Positions 1 through 7,340 of a stretch of DNA of 56,714 bases are shown piece by piece. The notes beneath the pieces were generated by a model. It saw only the letters and a program-made list of their open reading frames with translations. It ran no database searches and had not been told where the DNA came from. This DNA comes from Mucilaginibacter cryoferens. GTDB taxonomy: Bacteria > Bacteroidota > Bacteroidia > Sphingobacteriales > Sphingobacteriaceae. The stretch's first letter is position 1; each line of letters begins with the position of its first letter. The stretch covers positions 1 to 56,714 of the forward strand of contig NZ_JACHCR010000032.1 of NCBI RefSeq assembly GCF_014205845.1, read 5' to 3'. The translations under genes were made by a program, and so were the position numbers.

Positions 1-93
1 TTGGTCATTGGTCATTGGTCATTGGTCATTGGTCATTGGTCATTGGTCATTGGTCATTGGTCATTGGTCATTGGTCATTGGTCATTGGTCATT
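1..93. repeat. 7-bp tandem repeat (TTGGTCA)n
   Basis: About 13 uninterrupted copies of TTGGTCA start at the first base, so the array may continue outside the window. A partly complementary run of GTCATT/AATGAC words lies at 161-186, so the array and that run could pair as a hairpin upstream of the epimerase gene. Nothing coding is seen in 1-196. Confidence 0.95.
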
Positions 94-160
94 AAAATGA
101 GAATTGACCCGACCTTGTATTGTTTTAATTATTTTGGACTATTTTTCGCAAACCCTAAAA

Positions 161-200
161 GCACCAATGACGAATGACTAATGACAGCAAAGCGAAATGA
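161..200. repeat. AATGAC-word repeat, complementary to the 5' tandem array
   Basis: Degenerate AATGAC words followed by a stretch almost identical to 4095-4121 (shared core GACTAATGACAGC, then AGCGAAATGA). It overlaps the start codon of the epimerase gene. The same word in inverse sense makes up the array at 1-93. Confidence 0.7.
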
Positions 201-1111
201 GCAATAAACTAATGAACATTCTAATAACAGGAGGTGCCGGAGGATTGGGCAAACGGTTGAGTAAACTGTTGATACAAAAGGGCTATTCGGTGAACGTTTT
301 GAGCCGCAAACCGGGTAAGGATAAAGATATAAAGACCTTTATCTGGGATGTGGATAAAGGCATTATAGATGAGCACTGCATTGATGGGATTGATACCATT
401 GTACACCTTGCAGGTGCAGGCATTGCCGACAAACGGTGGACAGATGAACGTAAAAAAGAAATAGTTGAAAGCCGTACCAGGTCTGTAGCGCTTATATATA
501 ACCTGCTTAAAAGCAGGGCAAATAAAGTAACCTCGGTTATATCGGCATCGGGAATTGGCTATTACAGCGATCGTGGCGATGAACTGCTTGCAGAGGACAG
601 CGCCCCAACTACCAATTTTATATCGCAGTGCTGTATTGATTGGGAAGCAGCTGTTGATGAGGGCGAGCGATTGGGGTTAAGGATAGTAAAATTTCGTACA
701 GGTGTAGTTTTGGATAAGGATGCCGGGGCATTGCCAATGCTGGCTTTACCTCTAAAACTTTTTATAGGTTCGCCTATTGGTGATGGCAAACAGTGGATTT
801 CGTGGATACATTGGCAGGATGTGGTTGATATGTATCTTTTCGGTATAGAAAATAAAACACTGAAAGGCGTATTTAATATGGTGGCGCCCCACCCGGTTAC
901 CAATGCACAAATGACCAGTGCTGTTGCCAAACAATTACATAAACCGCTATGGGCACCCAAAGTACCTGCATTTTTGCTGAAGTTATTATTAGGCGAAATG
1001 AGTTCGCTGGTTTTAGGCAGCACAAAAGTATCTGACAAAAAAATAAGCGAGGCCGGCTTCAGCTTTAAATACCCGGAGGTTGCCCACGCGTTAAAAGAAA
1101 TATATGGATAA
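197..1111 (+). CDS. TIGR01777 family NAD-dependent epimerase/dehydratase-like protein
   Basis: An extended short-chain dehydrogenase fold. The N-terminus carries the Rossmann motif TGGAGGLG (residues 11-18, GxxGxxG). The middle has the family signature SASGIGYYSDRGDE and a WISWIHWQDVV segment. The last ~50 residues match the DUF1731 tail (VAPHPVTN, then WAPKVPAFLLKLLLGEMSSLVL). At 304 residues it is the usual length. Members are related to YfcH/SDR39U1; the substrate is not established. The ATG at 197 is used, but the ATG at 212 (residue 6), just before the Rossmann strand, is a good alternative. Its stop overlaps the next gene's start by 8 bp, so the two are probably co-transcribed. Confidence 0.9.
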   Translation: MSNKLMNILITGGAGGLGKRLSKLLIQKGYSVNVLSRKPGKDKDIKTFIWDVDKGIIDEHCIDGIDTIVHLAGAGIADKRWTDERKKEIVESRTRSVALIYNLLKSRANKVTSVISASGIGYYSDRGDELLAEDSAPTTNFISQCCIDWEAAVDEGERLGLRIVKFRTGVVLDKDAGALPMLALPLKLFIGSPIGDGKQWISWIHWQDVVDMYLFGIENKTLKGVFNMVAPHPVTNAQMTSAVAKQLHKPLWAPKVPAFLLKLLLGEMSSLVLGSTKVSDKKISEAGFSFKYPEVAHALKEIYG

Positions 1112-2417
1112 TAAAACCCCGGTAACCATCTTTTGGTTTCGCCGCGATCTGCGTTTAAATGATAATGCCGGCCTGTACCGGGCCTTAAAAAGTGGCAACC
1201 CTGTTTTGCCTCTGTTTATTTTTGATAAAGAGATACTGGATAAACTGGAGGACAAGGATGATGCCCGTGTTACCTTTATCTATAAAGCCTTTGAAGATCT
1301 GAATAAAGCGTTACATCAGCATGACAGCAGCTTATTGGTTATCTATGATAAAGCCGAGCATGCGTGGGATAACATCATCAAAACCCACAACATAGCCGCA
1401 GTTTATACCAATCACGATTATGAGCCTTACGCTACCAAACGCGATGATACTGTAAGAGATAAACTAAAAAAGCACAACATCGTTTTTAAAACTTTTAAAG
1501 ACCAGGTGATCTTCGAAAAAGATGAGGTTACCAAAGATGATGGAAAACCATATACTGTTTATACCCCCTATCAGCGTAAATGGTATGCCGCAGTTAAACC
1601 TTTCTATCTAAAAGTCTACCCTACCGAAAAATATTTAACAAACCTGGTAAAAAGCAAACCGCTCCCGCTTCCATCGCTTACAGAAATGGGCTTCGAAAAA
1701 AGCGGAATGCTTTTTCCAGATCAGGAATATAAAAATGTGATAGGCGATTATGCCGAAAAACGCGACTTCCCTGCCATTGCAGGCACATCGCACATTGGCC
1801 TGCATCTGCGTTTTGGCACGGTAAGCATCCGCGAACTGGCCAAAGCCGCGCATGGCTATCACAATAAAACCTGGCTAAATGAATTGATCTGGCGCGAGTT
1901 TTATATGATGATACTCCACCACTTTCCGCATACTATGGATCATGCTTTTCGCCCTGAGTACGACCGCATTAAATGGGTTAATAACGAGGAGCAATTTAAA
2001 GCCTGGTGCAATGGCCAAACCGGCTACCCCATTGTTGATGCCGGCATGCGCGAACTAAACACCACCGGCTTTATGCACAACCGTGTACGCATGATAGTTG
2101 CCAGTTTTTTAAGTAAAGATTTGCTGATAGACTGGCGCTGGGGCGAACATTACTTTGCCCGTAAACTGCTGGATTATGAGATGGCCAGTAACGTAGGTGG
2201 CTGGCAATGGGCAGCAGGATCGGGTACAGATGCCGCACCTTACTTCAGAATCTTCAACCCCGAATCGCAAACCAAAAAGTTTGACCCTGATTTGAAGTAT
2301 ATAAAAAAATGGGTTCCGGAATATGCTGATTTTAGCAAGTATCCGAAACCCATTGTCGATCACGCTTTTGCACGTGAGCGTTGCCTCAAAGCTTTTAAAG
2401 AAGCTTTGGTAAAATAA
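1104..2417 (+). CDS. phrB: Deoxyribodipyrimidine photolyase (class I CPD photolyase)
   Basis: Light-driven repair of cyclobutane pyrimidine dimers. The N-terminal antenna-binding Rossmann domain opens with WFRRDLRLNDN. The C-terminal FAD domain shows LHLRFGTVSIRELA, WLNELIWREFY, TGYPIVDAGMRELNTTGFMHN and DYEMASNVGGWQW, the expected flavin-contacting and Trp-chain regions. Its 437 residues are typical. It overlaps the upstream epimerase gene by 8 bp. It ends 3 bp from the convergent FKBP gene with no visible terminator between. A second, DASH-type family member lies at 23469-24767. Confidence 0.95.
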   Translation: MDNKTPVTIFWFRRDLRLNDNAGLYRALKSGNPVLPLFIFDKEILDKLEDKDDARVTFIYKAFEDLNKALHQHDSSLLVIYDKAEHAWDNIIKTHNIAAVYTNHDYEPYATKRDDTVRDKLKKHNIVFKTFKDQVIFEKDEVTKDDGKPYTVYTPYQRKWYAAVKPFYLKVYPTEKYLTNLVKSKPLPLPSLTEMGFEKSGMLFPDQEYKNVIGDYAEKRDFPAIAGTSHIGLHLRFGTVSIRELAKAAHGYHNKTWLNELIWREFYMMILHHFPHTMDHAFRPEYDRIKWVNNEEQFKAWCNGQTGYPIVDAGMRELNTTGFMHNRVRMIVASFLSKDLLIDWRWGEHYFARKLLDYEMASNVGGWQWAAGSGTDAAPYFRIFNPESQTKKFDPDLKYIKKWVPEYADFSKYPKPIVDHAFARERCLKAFKEALVK

Positions 2418-2420
2418 ATT

Positions 2421-3359
2421 TTAGTTGGTTATAGTGGCAATGGTAAAATCAAACCTTAAACACACATTAACAGCAATACCAGTATTACCTGTACGGCCAT
2501 AACCGTATCTGGATGGCAACAGAAGCGTTACTGCTGTACCAGCTGTATAACCTACTAAACCTTGCGTTACGCCCGCTACGTACGAGCTACCGCCATTACC
2601 AGAAAAATCAAATGAGGTTGCTGTTGTAGCACTGGCAACGTCAAACTGTGTTCCGTTAAAAAACTGCCCCGTGTATGTTGTGGTAAACGCACCATATTGG
2701 GTAATAGGGTTTGTGCCCGTTCCCGGTACCGATACTTTATAATAATAACCACCAGGTGATTTAGTATAGCCTGTCATACTATTGGTAGCCATGTAATTTT
2801 TTATTACCTGATCGTCATAAAGATTTTGATCAGAATATACGTTGATGTAATAGTCGAGGCACTGATTACCTGCAATACGGGTATTCACGTTACTGGCACT
2901 ACCTGTTCCGTATCCGCCGATGCCGTAAGCCAAACGTGACGGAATGAGTATCCTCGCCCTTGTTCCCCTGTATTTAATAAGATTATGAATGGCTATTTGT
3001 AACCCTTTTGGATAGCCATTCTGGTTTATGTGTCCCAAAAAGCTATCGTAATGGTTAGCCGTTAACGAATCCAGCGAGTTGTATTTACCATCAAAAGAAC
3101 TCAGGGTAAATACGTACTTCACAGTATCAGAGTAACTCAAAGGAGTAGTTGTGGCCCCCTGCGACAAGATCTGGTAATAAATACCGGTGGTATCACCATC
3201 GGTGGTATCACGTTTCATACCGGTAAGCCCGTTTGCTTTAATATAGTTTTGGATATTGGTTTCATCAAACTGCGTAATATTGGGATCGTTGGCAGTTTTA
3301 TGACATGATAATAAGCCTGCAGAAATAAGGAGTACAAGCGCAAAAGTAATTTTTCTCAT
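2421..3359 (-). CDS. Lipoprotein with two FKBP-type peptidyl-prolyl isomerase domains
   Basis: The N-terminus is a lipoprotein signal with the lipobox LLSC, so it is probably anchored in the periplasm or outer membrane. Two FKBP-like units follow, at about residues 60-175 and 200-312. Each has the late IPSRLAYG or LPSRYGYG segment typical of FKBP isomerases; the second has the clearer core (TTYTGQFFNGTQFD). The first unit is divergent and may not be catalytic. It is followed on the same strand, upstream in sequence terms, by a one-domain paralogue (3422-3919), and the two probably form a small operon. Confidence 0.85.
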   Translation of the reverse strand: MRKITFALVLLISAGLLSCHKTANDPNITQFDETNIQNYIKANGLTGMKRDTTDGDTTGIYYQILSQGATTTPLSYSDTVKYVFTLSSFDGKYNSLDSLTANHYDSFLGHINQNGYPKGLQIAIHNLIKYRGTRARILIPSRLAYGIGGYGTGSASNVNTRIAGNQCLDYYINVYSDQNLYDDQVIKNYMATNSMTGYTKSPGGYYYKVSVPGTGTNPITQYGAFTTTYTGQFFNGTQFDVASATTATSFDFSGNGGSSYVAGVTQGLVGYTAGTAVTLLLPSRYGYGRTGNTGIAVNVCLRFDFTIATITN

Positions 3360-3421
3360 CTATATTATTTGTTACCGGTAAATGCTGGCTCTACAGCCGG
3401 TTTACCTTTTATTTTTTTTTC

Positions 3422-3919
3422 CTAATTAGTTATATTATAAAGCTGTATATTAAAATCAAGTACCGAATTTGCGGGCAAATGTATGGAATCCTGCGCATAT
3501 GGTCCGTATGCATACCGCGAAGGTACCAACAACCTTACTTTGCCTCCTTTTTTAATTTCGGGTATCCCCAATTGCCACCCTCTTATCACACTACCCAATG
3601 TATAGGATGGATGAAAATTACTGGTTTGCGCAAATGTGTAACCTGTGGTTAGTATCTGCCCTGTAAATCCCACCGTTATGGTTGTCGAACTGGTGAACAG
3701 ATCATTGCCAGCCCCTCCTTCACCTGTTTTAACAATGTAATAAACACCCGAGGTATCAATACGTTTTGCACTATCCTCCGGGTGTGCCGCCACGTAATCG
3801 CTTATTATCTTATCATCTATCCCGGCCTGTATTTTATACTGTACCAAAGGGTCGGCCGATTTTTTACATGCGCCCAAACCAGCCATCAACAACAATAATA
3901 AAACAAGTAACCTGTTCAT
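3422..3919 (-). CDS. FKBP-type peptidyl-prolyl isomerase lipoprotein, single domain
   Basis: From the chosen ATG at 3919 the protein starts MNRLLVLLLLLMAGLGACKK, a clear lipoprotein signal with lipobox LGAC. One FKBP domain follows: VGFTGQILTTGYTF, then GWQLGIPEIKKGGKVRLLVPSRYAYG. The open frame continues upstream to 4015, but that extension would bury the signal peptide and overlap a good promoter (-7 box at 3932-3939), so the shorter start is preferred. It probably folds or holds exported proteins. Paralogous to the neighbouring gene at 2421-3359. Confidence 0.88.
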   Translation of the reverse strand: MNRLLVLLLLLMAGLGACKKSADPLVQYKIQAGIDDKIISDYVAAHPEDSAKRIDTSGVYYIVKTGEGGAGNDLFTSSTTITVGFTGQILTTGYTFAQTSNFHPSYTLGSVIRGWQLGIPEIKKGGKVRLLVPSRYAYGPYAQDSIHLPANSVLDFNIQLYNITN

Positions 3920-3931
3920 TTTTTCAAAAGG

Positions 3932-3939
3932 CAAATTTA
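3932..3939 (-). promoter_or_regulatory. Bacteroidetes -7 promoter box for the single-domain FKBP gene
   Basis: TAAATTTG on the minus strand matches TAnnTTTG, 12 bases upstream of the chosen ATG at 3919. No clear -33 TTG is seen. It supports the short start. Confidence 0.5.
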
Positions 3940-4057
3940 TTCTTTTATAATAGAAAAACGGCAGCTTAACATTTTTTAACACATTACGCCACCAATATTC
4001 GTTTACCACGATCATATTTGAATCAAAAACGCTTTATACTTCAAAAAATTATAGCAA

Positions 4058-4130
4058 AATTGGCTTAGTCATTTGTTATAAAGCGGACAATGCTAATGAC
4101 TAATGACAGCGCAGCGAAATGACTAATGAC
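4058..4130. repeat. Intergenic repeat of AATGAC words
   Basis: Runs of TTAGTCATTTG on the left and CTAATGACTAATGAC on the right can pair. The right half (4095-4121) is nearly identical to 172-199 at the window start, making it a dispersed copy of the same short element. Confidence 0.7.
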
Positions 4131-4134
4131 TTAT

Positions 4135-4578
4135 TTAAGGCTTATAGTTTAAGGTAAGCTTATTGATCTTTTTAAGCATTTCGGTGAGGTGCTCTTTTTC
4201 TGTTTCGCTGATGTGCGAATCGAGGTAGTTGTTAAACTGTTTTACTACCACGCGGGCCTGGTGGCGCTTCTCCTTACCCAACTCGGTAAGGTATATCTTT
4301 ACCGAACGTTTATCGCCCTGGTTTGATTCACGGTAGATCAATCCCGTTTTTTCCAACTGACTAAGCATACGCGATAAACTGGTCGACTTCAATCCCAGCA
4401 AAGCCGCCGCCTGCGATACCGTGGTACCATCCTTTTCGTCGATATTAATCAACAGGTAACCTATAGATTGTGTAATGCCAAACTCTGTAACCAACTGGTT
4501 GTACCGGTTAGCTACGGTTTGCCACACGATCTTCAAAAAATAATCGATGGTTTCCTGGTGTTTAACGCTATTATGCAT
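4135..4578 (-). CDS. MarR family transcriptional regulator
   Basis: A 147-residue protein with the MarR winged helix-turn-helix. The recognition helix region is VSQAAALLGLKSTSLSRMLSQLEKTGLIYRE, followed by the wing GDKRSVKIYLTELGKEK. C-terminal helices probably form the dimer interface. Family members are usually ligand-responsive repressors; the ligand and targets are unknown. It is transcribed in the same direction as the gamma-glutamyltransferase gene upstream (4741-6459), with a hairpin between. A full Bacteroidetes promoter precedes it. Confidence 0.92.
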   Translation of the reverse strand: MHNSVKHQETIDYFLKIVWQTVANRYNQLVTEFGITQSIGYLLINIDEKDGTTVSQAAALLGLKSTSLSRMLSQLEKTGLIYRESNQGDKRSVKIYLTELGKEKRHQARVVVKQFNNYLDSHISETEKEHLTEMLKKINKLTLNYKP

Positions 4579-4585
4579 GTAATTT

Positions 4586-4616
4586 CAAACGTAAGAAATG
4601 CTAATTGATTACGCAA
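4586..4616 (-). promoter_or_regulatory. Bacteroidetes-type promoter of the marR-like gene
   Basis: On the minus strand the -7 box TACGTTTG (4586-4593) lies exactly 20 bases downstream of a -33 TTTG (TTG at 4614-4616). This matches the TTG-N19/20-TAnnTTTG pattern known for Bacteroidota primary sigma factors. The start codon is 7 bases beyond the -7 box, so the leader would be very short. Confidence 0.7.
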
Positions 4617-4624
4617 ATCTAAAA

Positions 4625-4729
4625 GTTCATTTGTTCACTGGTTCATTGGTGTATATCGCACAACTTTCATGGGCAAAATGCATCATCTTATAAATCAGAC
4701 AAGACCAATGAACCAGTAAACAAATGAAC
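4625..4729. repeat. Long intergenic hairpin of GTTCATT words
   Basis: Arms at 4625-4650 and 4704-4729 are complementary over 26 bases with one mismatch, separated by 53 bases. Each arm is itself built of degenerate GTTCATTTG/GTTCATTGG words. It lies between the glutamyltransferase stop and the marR promoter and could act as a terminator or processed structure. Confidence 0.85.
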
Positions 4730-4740
4730 CAATGAACTAA

Positions 4741-6459
4741 TTAATACCCCAGCTTCGTGTCATCCCCTCTTGGGTCGGCGCCGCCTTCGTAATAGCCCCA
4801 TTGGGTTTTCAGGATGGCATCTACCCGGCCAATAGCGCCGCGGGTTACTATTTTATAGCCCTTGCTTTGCAGTTTTTCAACCGTTGCGCTATCAACACCA
4901 TCTTTTTCGATGGCAACATTATCGGGCAGCCATTGCGAATGGAAACGTTTAGAGGCCACGGCCTGCTGCATGTTTTGGTTAAACTCAATCACATTTAATA
5001 TGGTTTGAAAAACCGATGTGATAATGGTTGAGCCACCGGGGGTGCCCACTACCATAAATAGTTTGCCATCCTTTTCAACAATGGTAGGCGTCATAGACGA
5101 GAGCATACGTTTACCGGGTTGGATGCTGTTGGCTTTACCACCCACCAATCCGTACATATTAGGTACGCCCGGTTTGGAGCTAAAATCGTCCATCTCGTTA
5201 TTGAGCAAAAAGCCTGCGCCTTTTACAAATATATGGGAGCCAAAACTATCGTTTAATGTGGTTGTGATAGATACCGAATTACCATCCCTATCTACAATAG
5301 AGTAATGTGTTGTTTGGTCGCTTTCGTAACCCACAAACGTACCTGGCTGAATGCTGGTGCTTGGCGTGGCGGCATCCCAGCTAAAATTACTCATGCGTGC
5401 TGTGATGTAAGCCGGCTTAAGCAGGCTATCAACGGGCACTTTAAAAAAATCAGGGTCGCCAAGGTATTTAGATCTATCTGCATACACCCTGCGCTCTGCC
5501 TCAACAACCAACCTAATTGTCGAATCCTGGTTATATCCCCATCTTTTCAGCGGATACTTTTCTACAGATTGCAGCAACTGCAACAATGCTATACCGCCGC
5601 TTGATGGTGGAGGCATGGTAATTATTTTATAATTTTTGTATTTGCCTATAATAGCTTTACGCCAAACGGAATGATAGTTTTTCAAGTCGGCTTTGGAGAT
5701 AAGGCCATTACCTGTATTCATTTCGACAATAAGCTCATCGGCCACAATACCATCGTAAAAGCCATCGCGGCCTTTATCGCGAATGTATTCAAAGGTTTTA
5801 GCCAGGTCTTCCTGCACCAGCAGGTCGCCTTCTTTCCAGTCGCCATCCTTCACCAAATAATTTTTACCGGGGTTTAGGCGTATAAAATCGGCTTTGGCGC
5901 GGTTAAGATCATTAGCAAGACCTTTGGTTATTTTAAAGCCGTTACGGGCAAGGTCTATAGTTGGCTGTACCAGATCTGCCCATTTTAGTTTGCCATATTT
6001 GTTGTGGGCCTCTACCATACCATCAACAGAGCCGGGCACACCCGATGCCTGGTGGGTATATAAGCTCATATCTTTAATCACATTGCCTGCCGAATCGAGG
6101 TACATATTGGCGCTTGCCCCTGCCGGGCCTTTCTCCCTAAAATCAAGTGTATTGGTTTCGCCCTTACCCGAGCGAAAAACCATAAAGCCTCCACCCCCAA
6201 TATTGCCGGCTTGCGGATGTGTTACTGTTAAGGCAAATTGTACAGCTACAGCAGCATCAACAGCGTTACCACCTTTCTTTAAAATATCCAGCCCAACCTG
6301 TGCGGCATCGGGGTAAGCACATACCACCATGCCGTTGCGGTACTGCCCGCTGTTGTTAACACCCAATTGCCCCTGTACACATCCGGCGGGTATAAAAAAA
6401 AGTACTGTTAAACACAGGCTTAAATATCTACCCCTCTTTGTTTTAAAGCTATTTATCAT
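4741..6459 (-). CDS. ggt: Gamma-glutamyltransferase (glutathione hydrolase)
   Basis: Cleaves or transfers the gamma-glutamyl group of glutathione and related peptides in the periplasm. An N-terminal hydrophobic signal is present (LSLCLTVLFFIPAGC; a cysteine there suggests a possible but non-canonical lipobox). Family motifs follow in order: NAVDAAVAVQFALTVTHPQAGNIGGGGFM, the nucleophile region TTHYSIVDRDGNSVSITTTLND (the first residues of the small subunit after self-cleavage) and LLNNEMDDF. Then come GKRMLSSMTPTIV and VGTPGGSTIITSV. Its 572 residues are normal for the precursor. Confidence 0.96.
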   Translation of the reverse strand: MINSFKTKRGRYLSLCLTVLFFIPAGCVQGQLGVNNSGQYRNGMVVCAYPDAAQVGLDILKKGGNAVDAAVAVQFALTVTHPQAGNIGGGGFMVFRSGKGETNTLDFREKGPAGASANMYLDSAGNVIKDMSLYTHQASGVPGSVDGMVEAHNKYGKLKWADLVQPTIDLARNGFKITKGLANDLNRAKADFIRLNPGKNYLVKDGDWKEGDLLVQEDLAKTFEYIRDKGRDGFYDGIVADELIVEMNTGNGLISKADLKNYHSVWRKAIIGKYKNYKIITMPPPSSGGIALLQLLQSVEKYPLKRWGYNQDSTIRLVVEAERRVYADRSKYLGDPDFFKVPVDSLLKPAYITARMSNFSWDAATPSTSIQPGTFVGYESDQTTHYSIVDRDGNSVSITTTLNDSFGSHIFVKGAGFLLNNEMDDFSSKPGVPNMYGLVGGKANSIQPGKRMLSSMTPTIVEKDGKLFMVVGTPGGSTIITSVFQTILNVIEFNQNMQQAVASKRFHSQWLPDNVAIEKDGVDSATVEKLQSKGYKIVTRGAIGRVDAILKTQWGYYEGGADPRGDDTKLGY

Positions 6460-6708
6460 GGTAACTAATAAAATTTATTTCACTAAAATAACCTATTTAC
6501 CGCTATAAATCCATTAAACCAGCCTCATTATTTTACACTGAAAACCAGGCTGATGGCAATTTATTAAAATCGTTTTTTGCATCAATAAGCATAAAAAATT
6601 AAAACCAACGTTTATTTGCAGGAACATTTGGGCTTAAAATGGGTTAAACCAGTATTAAGCCTATATGCTTTTACATTACCTGTTTAATTGTTTACTTAAA
6701 ACTACTAC

Positions 6709-7206
6709 ATGAAAAAACTAACTTACATTTTACTATTCTCGGTCGCGTTTTTATTAATAGGCAAGCGCTCGCAGGCACAGGATTACAAATGGGCAGCGGG
6801 CCTTAAATTTGGCGCCTATGAAATTGGCCCATCCGGAAAATACTTTCTTGATAACACTACAGCCCTGGAAGGCATTTTGGGTATCCGCGATCATGGCCTG
6901 GTAATAACCGGCTTATACGAGATCCATACACAGGTATTTAATGTAGATAAGCTGAACTTCTTTTACGGCTTTGGTGGGCATGCGGGCTCTATAGGGGCCG
7001 GGTACTACCACCGCTTTGGCAGCGATGCCGAGTATTACAAAGACAGGCATCTATTACTGGGAGCCGACGGCGTTTTAGGCCTGGAGTGGACCATCCCCCG
7101 CAGCCCGATTGCCGTAAGCCTTGATCTTAACCCACGCCTTGAAGTAGCTACCGGACCATTTTTTGATATAGCGCCGGGCGTTGGCGTAAAATATACTTTT
7201 CAGTAA
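6709..7206 (+). CDS. Small secreted protein, outer-membrane beta-barrel-like
   Basis: A clean signal peptide ends near residue 23 (RSQAQD). The remaining ~140 residues are alternating beta strands rich in Gly and aromatics (FYGFGGHAGSIGAGYYHRFG) and end in YTFQ with an aromatic near the C-terminus, as outer-membrane barrels often do. No specific family is recognised. It converges with the S8 protease gene, with a long inverted repeat between them. Confidence 0.65.
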   Translation: MKKLTYILLFSVAFLLIGKRSQAQDYKWAAGLKFGAYEIGPSGKYFLDNTTALEGILGIRDHGLVITGLYEIHTQVFNVDKLNFFYGFGGHAGSIGAGYYHRFGSDAEYYKDRHLLLGADGVLGLEWTIPRSPIAVSLDLNPRLEVATGPFFDIAPGVGVKYTFQ

Positions 7207-7210
7207 AAAA

Positions 7211-7337
7211 GCCTCACCCAAACCCTCTCCAAAGGAAGCCTCACCCTGCCCTCTCCAAAGGAGAGGGTTCTAAAAACATTTTTTAAATGCACGTGCAAAT
7301 CAAAGGCCCTCTCCTTTGGAGAGGGTTTGGGTGAGGC
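7211..7337. terminator. Inverted repeat between convergent genes (bidirectional terminator-like)
   Basis: Arms at 7211-7235 and 7313-7337 are perfectly complementary over 25 bases. A smaller palindrome (CCCTCTCCAAAGGAGAGGG, 7249-7267) sits inside. It starts 4 bases after one stop and ends 3 bases before the other, filling the convergent gap. It lacks a simple U-tract, so function as a terminator is inferred from position. Confidence 0.65.
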
Positions 7338-7340
7338 TCT

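Noticed and set aside
562..1038. 158-residue minus-strand open frame
   Set aside because: Antisense shadow of the TIGR01777 gene with no family features.
3920..4015. N-terminal extension of the single-domain FKBP protein
   Set aside because: It would bury a lipoprotein signal peptide and overlap a promoter box.
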